A stretch of 64,000 bases of DNA from Geomonas oryzae (lineage in GTDB: Bacteria; Desulfobacterota; Desulfuromonadia; Geobacterales; Geobacteraceae). A program made the translations under genes and the position numbers. The notes under the pieces are model-generated. The model had not been told where the DNA came from and did no database searches. It worked only from the letters and a program-made list of their open reading frames with translations. The stretch lies in NCBI RefSeq assembly GCF_004117875.1, contig NZ_RAHW01000006.1, positions 1 to 64,000 on the forward strand, read 5' to 3'. Position 1 is the first letter of the stretch. Every line of letters starts with the position of its first letter. Below, one piece after another: positions 19,062-28,307 of this stretch.

Positions 19062-19736
19062 TTAATGGTGCGCGGCCATCTTGCCGAGCACGCGCCAAAG
19101 CCCCGCAACCCCCATGAGGGCGATGGCTAGGCCGGCGGCACGCAGCATGGCGTTTTTAAGCGCTCCCGAGACGGCGCTCGAGGCGGTGCCGAAGGCAAGG
19201 AGCACGGGAACGGTACCAAGCCCCATGGCTGCCATGGTGGCGGCTCCGATCACCGGGCTGCCGGTACCGGCAGCGGCCAGAAGCGGCGCGTAGACGAGGC
19301 CGCAGGGAAGAAAGCCGAGCACGAGCCCTAGCGGCAGCGAGGCTAAGGGGGAGTTGGCGGCGAGGAGGCGCTTCAAGGGTGCGGTCAGAAAGCGCGCGCC
19401 GGTCCCCTCCAGGGTGGAGAGGTTCAGGACGTTCAGCCCCAGCGCCGAGGAGAGTCCCACCATGATCACCATGAGGTTCGCCCCGACCATGAACCAGCGG
19501 AAGACCACTTTCATGGACATGAGGTCGAGGGATGAGCCGATAAGGCCTGCGACGGCGCCCAGGGCGGTGTAGGTGGCGATGCGCCCTGTGTTGTAGAAGA
19601 GCTGCGACTTAAGGCGCGCCGCGAAGACGTTACTGCTGTCTTTGAGGGAGATGGCGGCGACGATGCCGCCGCACATCCCGATGCAGTGGAAGCTCCCGGC
19701 GAGTCCTGCGAGGAAGGCCAACCAGATCTGTAGCAT
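19062..19736 (-). CDS. Sulfite exporter TauE/SafE-family (DsbD_2-like) membrane protein of the cbb3 cluster
   Basis: 224 aa, about six membrane segments. The N-terminal AGSFHCIGMCGG motif and a second GFLPCGLVYAPLLAA motif mark the TauE/SafE-like proteins often encoded after ccoS. They are thought to help copper supply or maturation of cbb3 oxidase, possibly as a transporter; the exact role is not settled. It is the last gene of the cco cluster, 38 bp after ccoS. Confidence 0.82.
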   Translation of the reverse strand: MLQIWLAFLAGLAGSFHCIGMCGGIVAAISLKDSSNVFAARLKSQLFYNTGRIATYTALGAVAGLIGSSLDLMSMKVVFRWFMVGANLMVIMVGLSSALGLNVLNLSTLEGTGARFLTAPLKRLLAANSPLASLPLGLVLGFLPCGLVYAPLLAAAGTGSPVIGAATMAAMGLGTVPVLLAFGTASSAVSGALKNAMLRAAGLAIALMGVAGLWRVLGKMAAHH

Positions 19737-19774
19737 TTCGGTCTCCTGTGCGCTGTGTCAATGGGATGGTGGGG

Positions 19775-20014
19775 CTACTGCCGGCTTTGCGGGTCATGCG
19801 CTGAAGCGTTGTCGACGTTGCCGTCGGAAGATTCAGGCTCCGCCGCGCCGCTCCTTTTTTCATGTGGCAGAGGCGTCTCGTCGTCGAGCATCCTGTGTTT
19901 CGGGCGCTCCATGTCGTTGAACTCCCCCCGGTGCACTCCCCAGAGAAAGAAGAGCCAGCAGCCGCAACCAAGGCAGAAGGATAGCAGGATGAGCGCGATG
20001 AGCGAGCTAGTCAT
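19775..20014 (-). CDS. ccoS: cbb3-type cytochrome oxidase maturation protein CcoS
   Basis: 79 aa with one membrane span followed by the CcoS signature FFLWGVHRGEFNDMERPKHRM. CcoS is needed to insert heme and copper into CcoN in other bacteria. The start overlaps the end of ccoI by 8 bp. The C-terminal tail after the motif is a little longer than usual, polar and probably disordered. Confidence 0.9.
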   Translation of the reverse strand: MTSSLIALILLSFCLGCGCWLFFLWGVHRGEFNDMERPKHRMLDDETPLPHEKRSGAAEPESSDGNVDNASAHDPQSRQ

Positions 20015-22427
20015 GCGGTACCCGCAAAAGTCTCAGCGAGTTCCCAACGACGCAGACCGAGCTTAACGCCATGGCGGCCGCGGCATAGACCGGGGTGAGC
20101 CGACCGGTCATGGCGAGGGGAATCCCGATCACGTTGTAGAGAAAGGCCCAGGCCAAATTCTGCCGCACCACCTTCATGGTGCGCCGGGCCATCCGGTGCG
20201 CGAGTGCCAGCCGGTCCAGGTCCGCTTTGGCGAGTACCAAGTCCGAGGTCTCCATGGCGATATCGGTCCCCCCGGCCACGGCGCATCCTACGTCCGCGGC
20301 GGAGAGGGCCGGGGCGTCGTTGATGCCGTCACCCACCATGAGGACGGTCGCCCCCGCACCCTTCAGCTTCTCGATCTCCCGCGCCTTGTCCGCAGGCGAA
20401 AGGCCGCCGAGGCCGAGGGCGACCCCAGCACCCCGGGCCACCTTGTCGGTGCACTCCTGCCGGTCGCCGCTCAGAAGAAGGGTGTCGATCGCCTGGCGCC
20501 GGAAGTACGAGACGAGCCCCGGCGCGTCGTCGCGTATCCGGTCCTTGAAGATCAGCGTCCCGGCGTACTGCCCCTTGCGGGCGACGCCCACCACCATGCC
20601 ACCCTCGGGGGATTCGACCCCGTCCGGGATCCCGGTGACGCCCAGACGCTCGAGAAAGGTGACGCTCCCTAGCGCCACCGTCTCGCCCGCCACGCGCCCC
20701 TTGATCCCGGCTCCCGCCAGGGTGACCATCTCGGTGCCCGTCGGGTAGTCGATGTCGTGCCGATCGGCGTAGGCTCGGATCGCGTGGGCCACCGGGTGCA
20801 GCGAGCCCCGCTCGACGGCCGCGGCGAGGGCGAGCACCTCCTTGGGCTTCACCCCCGGCGCCGGCTGGATGTCGACCAGCATCGGCGCCCCTTGGGTGAG
20901 GGTCCCGGTCTTGTCGAAGACGGCGATGGTGATGCGGCTCAAGCGCTCGAGGATGTCGCCACCCTTGAAGATGACGCCGAAGGAGGCGGCGGCGCCGGTG
21001 CCGGCAAGGATCGCGGTCGGGGTGGCGAGGCCTAGGGCGCAGGGACAGGCGATGACCAGGACGGCGAGGGCGATCATGAGGCTGGCACCGAGGGCCCTTC
21101 CCTCCCAGTAGTGCAGGCAGAAGGTGGCGACCGCGAGGGTCAAAACGGCCGGGACGAAGTAGGCTGCGACCCTGTCGGCCACCCCCTGGATCGGGGCGCG
21201 CCGGCTCTGCGCCTCCTCGACCAGGTGCGCGATCCGTGCGATGAAGCTCTCCCCCGCCTCGCGCAGGCAGGTTACCCGCAGGGCGCCGGAGAGGTTGGTG
21301 CTCCCGGCGATCACCTCGTCCCCCTTTTTCTTCACCTGGGGGAGCGGCTCGCCGGTGGCGGCGGACTCGTCGACGTCGCTTGCTCCCTCCTCGACTCTGC
21401 CGTCCACCGGGAAACGCTCCCCGGGTGCTACGAGGATCAGGTCGCCGGGGTGGAGCTCGGAAGGATCCACCGTTTCGAGCGTCTCTCCCGCGAAACGCTG
21501 TGCCTGCCCCGAGGATAGCTCCAAAAGCCTCGCGATTCCCCCGGAGGCGCGGCGCTTGGCGCCGTTTTCCAGAAGCCTCCCGGCGAGGATGAGGGTGACG
21601 ATCATGGCCGCGGTCTCGTAGTACACCTCGCCGCCGGAAAAGGTCGCATAGACGCTGTAGCCGAAGGATGATAGGGCGCCCAGGGCGATGAGAAGCTCCA
21701 TGTTGGGTGCGCCGTTGGCGAGGCCGCGCCAGGCGCCTTTCAGGAAGGGCCAGCCGCAGTAGAAAACGACCGGCGCGGTGACCAGGAGCGAGAAGAGCTG
21801 CAGGTACCCTTTCATCTGCGGCTCGATCCCCTGGAAGTATCCGGCGTACAGGGCGAAGGCGTAGGCCATGAGCTGCATGCTGAGGAAACAGGCGGTCCCG
21901 AAACGGATCAGGAGGTCCTTCTGCTCGCGCCTTGCCATCTCGCGCACCTCGCTCTCGGTGTAGGGACGGGGCGCGTAGCCGATCTGGTCGATGCGGTTGA
22001 AAATGGCGGCGGGAGAGGTGATGCCGGGGTCGAACAGCACGCGGGCCCGGCCGGTGGCGTAGTTGACGCGCGCCTCGACGACGCCGGGGAGCGCGCCGAT
22101 GATCTTTTCGATGAGCCAGACGCAGGAAGCGCAGCGGATGCCGTCGACGATGATGTCGATGGCGCTTCCCCCGGCCGACTCCCGGACGAATCCGGCGAGG
22201 TAGCTGTCGCGAAAGCCCCCCTTGAACGCCTTCGGAATGAGACCCGTTTCCTGCCACTGCCTGCGGCGGTAGTAATCGGAGAGCCCGGAGCCGCTGATCA
22301 GAAGGTAGGCGCCGTGGCAGCCGTGGCAGCAGAAGGGGAGCACGGTGTCACCGCTGCGCTCCTCGACCAGCATCCCCGGTGGTATGTCGCCGCCGCAATG
22401 AAAACAGGGCACGAAGACTCCTCTCAA
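20007..22427 (-). CDS. ccoI: Heavy-metal P1B-type ATPase, cbb3 copper loading (CcoI/FixI)
   Basis: 806 aa. The cysteine-rich N-terminus (CFHCGG; CCHGCHG) is typical of CcoI, followed by an HMA domain with C99-x2-C102. Eight membrane segments include the CPC metal motif at 461-463. The catalytic core has DKTGTLT (phosphorylated Asp505), the HP motif in SLHPVAHAI and GDGINDAPAL. It exports Cu(I) from the cytoplasm for insertion into the CuB site of CcoN. The start overlaps the ccoH stop (ATGA). Confidence 0.93.
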   Translation of the reverse strand: MRGVFVPCFHCGGDIPPGMLVEERSGDTVLPFCCHGCHGAYLLISGSGLSDYYRRRQWQETGLIPKAFKGGFRDSYLAGFVRESAGGSAIDIIVDGIRCASCVWLIEKIIGALPGVVEARVNYATGRARVLFDPGITSPAAIFNRIDQIGYAPRPYTESEVREMARREQKDLLIRFGTACFLSMQLMAYAFALYAGYFQGIEPQMKGYLQLFSLLVTAPVVFYCGWPFLKGAWRGLANGAPNMELLIALGALSSFGYSVYATFSGGEVYYETAAMIVTLILAGRLLENGAKRRASGGIARLLELSSGQAQRFAGETLETVDPSELHPGDLILVAPGERFPVDGRVEEGASDVDESAATGEPLPQVKKKGDEVIAGSTNLSGALRVTCLREAGESFIARIAHLVEEAQSRRAPIQGVADRVAAYFVPAVLTLAVATFCLHYWEGRALGASLMIALAVLVIACPCALGLATPTAILAGTGAAASFGVIFKGGDILERLSRITIAVFDKTGTLTQGAPMLVDIQPAPGVKPKEVLALAAAVERGSLHPVAHAIRAYADRHDIDYPTGTEMVTLAGAGIKGRVAGETVALGSVTFLERLGVTGIPDGVESPEGGMVVGVARKGQYAGTLIFKDRIRDDAPGLVSYFRRQAIDTLLLSGDRQECTDKVARGAGVALGLGGLSPADKAREIEKLKGAGATVLMVGDGINDAPALSAADVGCAVAGGTDIAMETSDLVLAKADLDRLALAHRMARRTMKVVRQNLAWAFLYNVIGIPLAMTGRLTPVYAAAAMALSSVCVVGNSLRLLRVPHD

Positions 22428-22879
22428 TTGAAGAACACGACCTTCCGGCTCGCGCTCGCCTCACCCTTGGTGAAGACGAGGAGCCCCCTGAGTTCCGCCT
22501 TTCCCGTGGCGGGCCACGGGGAGACGAAGACCCCCGGGGAGGCCTCGGTGAGCGACAGCACCGACGGGTTCCCGACGGCTTCGGTGCGAAACTGCAGCGC
22601 GCCGCCGGTTATCGGCGCTCCCTTCTCGTCATGCACCCGCACCTGCAGATCGCGCCCGGCGAGGGAGGCGGACATGCTCCAGTTGAGGCCGGGGTTGCGC
22701 GCGCCGCTTTTGGTCCGGTCGTAGTTCAGCCCGTTCTGGTAATACTGCGCATCGGTCACCCCGGCTCCGCGCTGCATGGACATGAGCATGGTGCCCGCCA
22801 TGCCCAGGAGAAAGACGGCGATCATGAGCACGATGGAGAGCTGCCAGCGGCAGGGGGATGTATTTAGTGTCTTCTGCAT
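22424..22879 (-). CDS. ccoH: FixH/CcoH family protein
   Basis: 151 aa from the ATG at 22879; upstream codons belong to a palindromic repeat. One N-terminal membrane span (~13-35), then a periplasmic domain with the family motif VTDAQYYQNGLNYDRTKSG. CcoH is a cbb3 assembly factor that stays associated with the complex. It sits between ccoG and ccoI; the 161-bp gap to ccoG is filled mainly by a family A repeat. Confidence 0.9.
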   Translation of the reverse strand: MQKTLNTSPCRWQLSIVLMIAVFLLGMAGTMLMSMQRGAGVTDAQYYQNGLNYDRTKSGARNPGLNWSMSASLAGRDLQVRVHDEKGAPITGGALQFRTEAVGNPSVLSLTEASPGVFVSPWPATGKAELRGLLVFTKGEASASRKVVFFN

Positions 22880-22916
22880 CGTTTTCCTCTTTTCTTCCCT
22901 CACCTGACGTCCACAT

Positions 22917-23037
22917 CCCCTCTCCCTTCGGGAGAGGGCCAGGGTGAGGGCGACGGCGGTTGCAACATTCTCACTTCGGGGCAAGGCCCTCACCCGCCCT
23001 CCGGGCACCCTCTCCCGGAGGGAGAGGGGAGAGGGGC
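22917..23037. repeat. GC-rich palindromic repeat, family A, copy 2
   Basis: About 120 bp between ccoG and ccoH, homologous along its whole length to 18917-19028. Transcribed within the cco operon, it would fold into a strong double hairpin. Confidence 0.85.
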
Positions 23038-23040
23038 GTT

Positions 23041-24264
23041 CTAACGTATTGCGACCGGCAGCGGGCTTGCCGCGACCACTTTACCCGCCGACAGGAGCCT
23101 CAGCTCTACGACGGTGCCGGGCGCCGGCGCGGGGTTCATCTTCAGCGCGAAGCCGATCTTCCGGTTCGCGTTCGCCGGGAGCTCCACGTCCCGCACCGGG
23201 CCTACCAGCTCGACCCGGTAGCCGGGCAATGGCGCCGTCTCCAACTGGAAGGTCCCCGGCTTACCGGAGCGATTCTCGAGATACGCCGAGTAGAAGTTCA
23301 CCAGCGAGCCGTCGGGCAGCGTCTTCACCTCGCCGCTCGCGTTTCGCTGCACCTTGAGGGTCGCCTCCTTGCGCGTCGTCACCCCGACGACCAGGAGCGC
23401 CGCGAGAAGGGCGACGACGCCGCCGACCAACAGCGCCTTCTTGTTCACCGCCCGCGAGCCGTCGGGAGCGGGCGGGCCGAAGGTGTAGTGGATGAGCCCA
23501 CCGCTGCCGCGCGGCGCCATTACGTCGCGGCAGGCGTCCAGGCAGCGGCCGCAGTTGATGCACTCGATCTGCAGCCCCTTTCGGATGTCGATTCCCATCG
23601 GGCAGGCGCGCACGCAGGAGCCGCAGCGGATGCAGGCCTCCTTGAGGCCGGGGTCGAATTCAAGGGTAAGGGTGCCGCGCTCCATGGCCATTAGCTGGAT
23701 GCGTCCGTAGGGACAGACGGTCTTGCAGAAGGTGCGCCGTACGAAGGCGAGGTCGAGGTAGACGATCGCCCCGGTCGCCGCTAGGGAGATCCCCGCCACG
23801 GCGCCCAGGCTTCCGGAAAGAAGCCGTGCGAAGAAGTCCGGGGGCGCTATGAAGTACCAGACCAGGTTCGACGCCACCAGCGCGGAGAGGGCGAGGTAGC
23901 CCGCGTGGCGCAGCGCCAAATCGAGCGGGGCTGGGATGCCCCTGGTGCGTGCGTCGAGCCAGTCGGCGATGTCCCCCAGTGTGGTCTGCGGACAGAGCCA
24001 GCCGCACCACACCCGGCCGAAGAGCATGGTGACGAACAAAAAGCCGAAGACCAGGATCAGCACCACGACGAGGAGGAGGTAGAACTCCTCGATGCGCAGC
24101 TTGGCGCCGAAGAAAAGGAGCGTCCTCGTCCCGGCGTCAAGGCGCAGCAGCGATTCGCCGCCGGGGCGGATGAACGGGACGGCGAGCAGCAACAGGGTGC
24201 AAAGCCACTGCACCCTCTTGCGCCATGGTGCTATGCGTGCCGTTTTGAAGGGAGGTAGGTTCAA
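23041..24264 (-). CDS. ccoG: cbb3 oxidase accessory ferredoxin CcoG (FixG/RdxA)
   Basis: 407 aa. Four to five membrane segments carry the polyferredoxin-like motifs WCGWLCPQT and FCKTVCPYGRIQ. Two 4Fe-4S motifs follow (CIRCGSCVRACPMGID and CINCGRCLDACRDVM), and a C-terminal periplasmic Ig-like FixG domain. CcoG is reported to reduce Cu(II) to Cu(I) during cbb3 assembly. It starts within the last codons of ccoP (4-bp overlap). Confidence 0.92.
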   Translation of the reverse strand: MNLPPFKTARIAPWRKRVQWLCTLLLLAVPFIRPGGESLLRLDAGTRTLLFFGAKLRIEEFYLLLVVVLILVFGFLFVTMLFGRVWCGWLCPQTTLGDIADWLDARTRGIPAPLDLALRHAGYLALSALVASNLVWYFIAPPDFFARLLSGSLGAVAGISLAATGAIVYLDLAFVRRTFCKTVCPYGRIQLMAMERGTLTLEFDPGLKEACIRCGSCVRACPMGIDIRKGLQIECINCGRCLDACRDVMAPRGSGGLIHYTFGPPAPDGSRAVNKKALLVGGVVALLAALLVVGVTTRKEATLKVQRNASGEVKTLPDGSLVNFYSAYLENRSGKPGTFQLETAPLPGYRVELVGPVRDVELPANANRKIGFALKMNPAPAPGTVVELRLLSAGKVVAASPLPVAIR

Positions 24265-24752
24265 AGCGACAGCACGTACTGGACCAGCCCCTGGATCTTG
24301 TCGCCGGAGAGCTCGTTTTTGAAGCCGGGCATGCCGCCTGGGCGTCCGTCGGAGATGGTGGCGGTCACCTCGGGTGCCGTCTTGCCGAACTTGTAGGTCT
24401 TCGCGGTCAGGTCGGGGCCGATACCCCCCTTGCCGTCGGGGCCGTGGCAGGAGGCGCAGCGGGCGGCGAACTCCTTCTTACCTTCGCCGATCAGGTTGGT
24501 GGTCCTGATCTCCTCGTGCGCCGGCACGCTCTTGGCCGCCGACTCCTTCTGGGTCTGTGCGGCGAGGCGGGCCTCTTTTGCCTTCTTGATCTCGGCGTAT
24601 TCACCGTAGGAGCTCCACCCGCTGAACAGGTAGTAGGCCATGAAGATGACGCCCCAGGTCACAAGCCCCCAGAACAGGATCCTGAAGACATTCGGCGCAT
24701 GCTTCTCCGGGCGGTACCTGATGCCGTCGTATTCCTTATTTTCATCGGACAT
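24261..24752 (-). CDS. ccoP: Short monoheme CcoP-like subunit of cbb3 oxidase
   Basis: 163 aa. One N-terminal membrane span (~22-44), an Ala/Lys-rich linker and one cytochrome c domain with C99-x2-C-H103 and a probable axial Met in GGMPGF. Canonical CcoP is about 290 aa and carries two hemes c, so one domain is missing here. The neighbouring CcoO has one heme domain more than usual, so the total of three is kept. It sits between ccoQ and ccoG. Confidence 0.88.
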   Translation of the reverse strand: MSDENKEYDGIRYRPEKHAPNVFRILFWGLVTWGVIFMAYYLFSGWSSYGEYAEIKKAKEARLAAQTQKESAAKSVPAHEEIRTTNLIGEGKKEFAARCASCHGPDGKGGIGPDLTAKTYKFGKTAPEVTATISDGRPGGMPGFKNELSGDKIQGLVQYVLSL

Positions 24753-24779
24753 CGCGTCCTCCTTTGCTCTCTTTTTTAG

Positions 24780-24808
24780 GGGGACTGGCTCCGCAGGTGC
24801 CAGTCCCC
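24780..24808 (-). other. Hairpin between ccoQ and ccoP
   Basis: GGGGACTGG (24780-24788) pairs with CCAGTCCCC (24800-24808). No T run follows on the coding strand. It may stabilise or process the operon mRNA rather than terminate it. Confidence 0.5.
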
Positions 24809-24817
24809 TTCTTCTTC

Positions 24818-24985
24818 CTATTCCGGACGGTCCTTTTTCTTCGGTTCGTCGTCGTCCATCATGCGGAATTTCGGTTCCTCCCCCTTGGCTTGGTGCGCTT
24901 TACGATAGGTGCGCGCCACGATCGCCGCGAAGACGATGAAGAGGAAGAGGGTCACCCCGAGGTAGTAGATGCTGGCGCTATCCAT
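24818..24985 (-). CDS. ccoQ: CcoQ/FixQ small subunit
   Basis: 55 aa, translated by hand: one membrane span (YYLGVTLFLFIVFAAIVART) then a charged tail ending DDDEPKKKDRPE. Size, single span and position between ccoO and ccoP identify CcoQ, which stabilises CcoP in the complex. It begins 1 bp after the ccoO stop codon, so translation is coupled. Confidence 0.88.
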   Translation of the reverse strand: MDSASIYYLGVTLFLFIVFAAIVARTYRKAHQAKGEEPKFRMMDDDEPKKKDRPE

Positions 24986-24986
24986 A

Positions 24987-25850
24987 TCACTTCCTGTGCA
25001 CGGACTTCAGGTAGGTGACCACCTTCCAGGTCCGCTCCTTGCCGAGGGTGTCGCCGAAGGCGGGCATGCCACCTTCCGTAATGCCGCTGTAGATGGTGGC
25101 GAAGACCTTCGAGTCCGGCTTGTCCATGTCGCGCAGGTCCGGCCCGACCTCGCCCTTCAGTTCGATGCCGTGACACTGTGCGCAGTGCTCGGCGTAGAGC
25201 TTCTGCCCTTCGGGGAGGACGGAGAGGTTGTCCTGGAACGGGTTCTTCAGCTCGCCCACCACCTCGGCCTTGCCGGCCTTTCTCCAGGGGATGTCGTTCC
25301 CTACCTTCTGCATGTAGGCGACCATGGCGTCCAGCTCGGTCTTACCCTTGAGGGCATCGATATCGGCCTGGGTGTAAGGGAACTTGAGCGCCTTCATCTT
25401 TTTCTCGGTGAGGCTCGTGTCGAGCGGCCGGTCCAGGAAGGCGTAGGAGGGCATGTTGGAGCGCGGCACCATGGCGCGCGGGTCCTTCATGTGCTTCACG
25501 TGCCAGGCGTCCGGGTACTTCCCGCCGATCCTCGCGAGATCGGGGCCGTTTCGGCGCGATCCCCAGAGGAAGGGCTGGTCGTAAACGAACTCGCCGCTTT
25601 TCGAGTACTCGCCGTAGCGCTCGGTGTCGGAGAGCAGCGGCCGGACCGTCTGGGTGTGACAGTTGTTACATCCCTCGCGGATATAGATGTCGCGCCCCTC
25701 GAGCTGTAGCGGGGTGTAGGGCTTGACCGAGGCGATGGCGAGCTTCGGGTCGTTGATCCACCGGAAGGGGAGGACCATGGTGATGATGGTGCCGACCAGG
25801 ATGGTAGCCGTGGCCAGGAGCAGGAAGATGATGGGCTTTTTCTCTATCAT
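24987..25850 (-). CDS. ccoO: cbb3 oxidase subunit II CcoO with extra C-terminal cytochrome c domain
   Basis: 287 aa. One N-terminal membrane span, then the CcoO domain with heme motif C61-x2-C-H65 (EGCNNCHTQ) and the conserved [20 protein letters not shown] stretch. After residue ~205 there is a second, CcoP-like cytochrome c domain with C223-x2-C-H227 and the likely axial Met of GGMPAFG. Ordinary CcoO ends near 200-240 aa with one heme. The extra domain seems to replace the one missing from the short CcoP. It follows ccoN by 10 bp. Confidence 0.9.
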   Translation of the reverse strand: MIEKKPIIFLLLATATILVGTIITMVLPFRWINDPKLAIASVKPYTPLQLEGRDIYIREGCNNCHTQTVRPLLSDTERYGEYSKSGEFVYDQPFLWGSRRNGPDLARIGGKYPDAWHVKHMKDPRAMVPRSNMPSYAFLDRPLDTSLTEKKMKALKFPYTQADIDALKGKTELDAMVAYMQKVGNDIPWRKAGKAEVVGELKNPFQDNLSVLPEGQKLYAEHCAQCHGIELKGEVGPDLRDMDKPDSKVFATIYSGITEGGMPAFGDTLGKERTWKVVTYLKSVHRK

Positions 25851-25860
25851 GGCGTCCCTC

Positions 25861-27264
25861 CTAGGCCGGTTGCACCGCGGCCTGGGGCTTGCCGCCGGTG
25901 ATCGTCTTGTAGATGTTGTAGAGGAAGAGCAAAAGACCGGCGAGATAGATGACGCCGCCCGCCGCCCGCATGTACCAGTAGGGGTAGAGCTCGGCCAGGG
26001 TCTCGATGAAGCTGTAGTGCAGGCTTCCGTCCGGGTTGGTGGCGTTCAGCATGGCCGCCTGCTGCACCCCGGCGATCCACATGGTGATGGAGAAGATGAG
26101 CTGTCCGGTGAGGACCAGCCAGAAGTGCATGTTGGCCATCGGTATGCTGTAGACCTCGGTGTGATAGATCCTCGGGACCGTGTAGTAGATGGCGGCGAAA
26201 AGGACGAGCGAAACCCAGCCGAGCGTTCCCATGTGCACGTGGCCCGGGACCCAGTCGGTGAAGTGGATGAAGGCGGAGAAGGTGCGGATCGACTGGGACG
26301 GGCCCTGCAGCGTCTGCATGCCGTAGAAGGTGATGCCGAAGATGAGGAACTTCACCAGGTAGTTCTCGCGCATCTGGTGCCACTGCCCGTTCATCGAGAA
26401 GTAGCCGTTGAAGACGGCCGCCCAGGAGGGGGCGATCAGCATGACCGAGAAGCCCATGGCAAGGGTCTGGACCCAGTCCGGAACCGGAGCCCATAAAAGG
26501 TGGTGCGCGCCTGTCCAGAGGTACATGAAGATGAGGCTCCAGAAGGCGACGACGCTCATCCTGTGGCTGTAGATCGGGACGCCGGTCGCCTTGGGGAGGA
26601 AGTAATAGAAGATGGCCAGAGGCGGCGTGGTGAGCACCATGGCGACCGCGTTGTGCCCGTACCACCACTGCACGTTCGCGTCGTTCGCGCCCGCGTAGGC
26701 GGAGTAGGACTTGGTGAGCGAGACGGGGATGGCGGCGTTGTTCACGAGGTAGAGCACTGCGACGCCGACCAGGGTGGCCAGGATGTACCAGAGCGAGATG
26801 TACATCTGCTCCTCGCGCCGTTTCACGATGGTCATGACGATGTTCACCGAGAAGATGACCCAGAGCACTACGACGAGGGTTGCCACCGGCCATTCCAGTT
26901 CGGCGTATTCCTTGGAGCGGTTCATCCCCATGGCGAGCGTCACCGCGGCGAGCGCGATCACCACGTTGAAGAGCCACAGCTGCGCCTTGGCGAGTCCCGG
27001 GCTCCAGAGGCTCCTTCGCGTCAGGCGCTGCGTGATGTAGATGAAAAAGGCCATGAAGCTGCCGATGCCCCAGCCGAAGATGCCGGCGTTGGTGTGGATC
27101 GGACGCAGTCGGCCGTAGGTGAGGTAGGGGGGGAAGTTGAGTTGCGGGAAGGCGATCTGGAACGAGATGAAGACCCCGAGCAGCACTGCTACGAGACCCC
27201 ACACCATGCTCCAGATGACAAACCCTTTGACGATGTCGTCAGCGTACCCATCCTGTTGGTTCAT
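25861..27264 (-). CDS. ccoN: cbb3-type cytochrome c oxidase catalytic subunit I CcoN
   Basis: 467 aa and 12 membrane segments. Conserved histidines for hemes b/b3 and CuB are seen in [30 protein letters not shown] and [14 protein letters not shown]. The Tyr in WWYGHNAV-type context and the absence of the heme-copper type A motifs fit the C-family. CcoN reduces O2 to water with very high affinity. First gene of the minus-strand cco operon. AGGAGG lies upstream of the ATG, and the 374-bp upstream gap holds regulatory palindromes. Confidence 0.95.
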   Translation of the reverse strand: MNQQDGYADDIVKGFVIWSMVWGLVAVLLGVFISFQIAFPQLNFPPYLTYGRLRPIHTNAGIFGWGIGSFMAFFIYITQRLTRRSLWSPGLAKAQLWLFNVVIALAAVTLAMGMNRSKEYAELEWPVATLVVVLWVIFSVNIVMTIVKRREEQMYISLWYILATLVGVAVLYLVNNAAIPVSLTKSYSAYAGANDANVQWWYGHNAVAMVLTTPPLAIFYYFLPKATGVPIYSHRMSVVAFWSLIFMYLWTGAHHLLWAPVPDWVQTLAMGFSVMLIAPSWAAVFNGYFSMNGQWHQMRENYLVKFLIFGITFYGMQTLQGPSQSIRTFSAFIHFTDWVPGHVHMGTLGWVSLVLFAAIYYTVPRIYHTEVYSIPMANMHFWLVLTGQLIFSITMWIAGVQQAAMLNATNPDGSLHYSFIETLAELYPYWYMRAAGGVIYLAGLLLFLYNIYKTITGGKPQAAVQPA

Positions 27265-27638
27265 GCCGTCCTCCTGGGGATGAATGGATCAATAAAGGCA
27301 ACTACTGGACGATGGTGACGGCGTGCCGTCACCCGTCGCTCTGTTACCGGGAGTTTCTGTCATAAATGTTGGATCTGCCGTGACTTTGTCTGAAGGCTGG
27401 AGTTATTGCCGGAGGAACGTCCAATGATGCAGCAATAACAAAGTGTTAGTTTAGGTGGTAATCACGCTTTAGCAAGCATTCCGCCTGTATACGGGTTAAT
27501 TTTTTACCCCCTTTTGGCTGTAGAAAACGGCAGGGGTGCCGAATAGACAAAGTGACGGTGTTTCCGCGTTGACTGGCGCGGGTTCCCCGCTACCCTATTT
27601 GATGGCGTCCGGACCTGACGGCGCATACCGAGGATCAT
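27265..27638. promoter_or_regulatory. Divergent intergenic region upstream of ccoN
   Basis: A 374-bp gap. It contains the 20-bp palindrome GGTGACGGCGTGCCGTCACC (27314-27333; central two bases unpaired) 50-70 bp before the ccoN ATG, and a GTTATTGC/GCAATAAC inverted repeat (27402-27409 and 27432-27439). No clear FNR box (TTGAT-N4-ATCAA) and no gene seen. Confidence 0.55.
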
Positions 27639-28307
27639 ATGAGTACAGGCGAACTTATTTACTATATAGCGGCAGGTGCAACCCTTCTCGTTGTCTGGGT
27701 CGGTGCGACTTACTGGGCGGTGAACTTCTTTATCAGGCAGGTAACCCAGCAGAGTTGCCATGATTTCAGGATGCGCATGATGGCCGAGGCGGAAAGGGCC
27801 TTGAAGCTGTTCCGGGAGGGGCTTTGCGAGCAGATCGTGCAGCAGGAGAACAAGTCCGACGCGCTGGCGCGGCTCTACGCCACCCTCATCGACCAGCTGC
27901 GGCTGGGGAAGGAGTTTCTAAGCTCAATTGCGGAGGGGGAGCGGAGTCGGGCGGAAAAGCAACTGAGGACCATCAGGGGGACCGGCGAGAGCTTCAACGA
28001 CACCTTTCAGAAGCAGGGGCTCTTCTTCTCCGAGGAGTTCACCAGGACGGTGAAAGACCTCCTGACCCAGCAGAAGGCGGCGCAGGAGCGTCTGGAGGAA
28101 CTGCTGCGCCGGGTGCAGCGGGAACCGCAGAACGCGCTCGCCCTCGACGACCTGAAGAAAGAATGGGGGCAGTTCGAGGACCATCTGAACCGGCTCATGG
28201 ACTTCGTGCGCAACGAGTTCCGCAGACGCAACCCCGTGAGCAGCGTGATGATGAAGTGGATGAACGAGACACCGGCCTCAGGAGCGCCAGCCCCTCCCTC
28301 CAGCTAA
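27639..28307 (+). CDS. Membrane-anchored coiled-coil protein, function unknown
   Basis: 222 aa. One N-terminal membrane span (~7-30), then a long charged helical region (~45-200) rich in Glu, Arg, Gln and Leu, predicted by eye to be coiled coil (for example LTQQKAAQERLEELLRRVQR). The tail is short and Pro/Ala-rich. No family recognised. Divergent from ccoN and convergent with a small zinc-ribbon gene (4-bp overlap). Confidence 0.65.
   Translation: MSTGELIYYIAAGATLLVVWVGATYWAVNFFIRQVTQQSCHDFRMRMMAEAERALKLFREGLCEQIVQQENKSDALARLYATLIDQLRLGKEFLSSIAEGERSRAEKQLRTIRGTGESFNDTFQKQGLFFSEEFTRTVKDLLTQQKAAQERLEELLRRVQREPQNALALDDLKKEWGQFEDHLNRLMDFVRNEFRRRNPVSSVMMKWMNETPASGAPAPPSS

Noticed and set aside
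20329-22257. 642-codon frame on the same strand as ccoI, other phase
   Set aside because: Arg/Pro/Gly-rich translation typical of an out-of-frame reading of a high-G+C gene; ccoI is complete.
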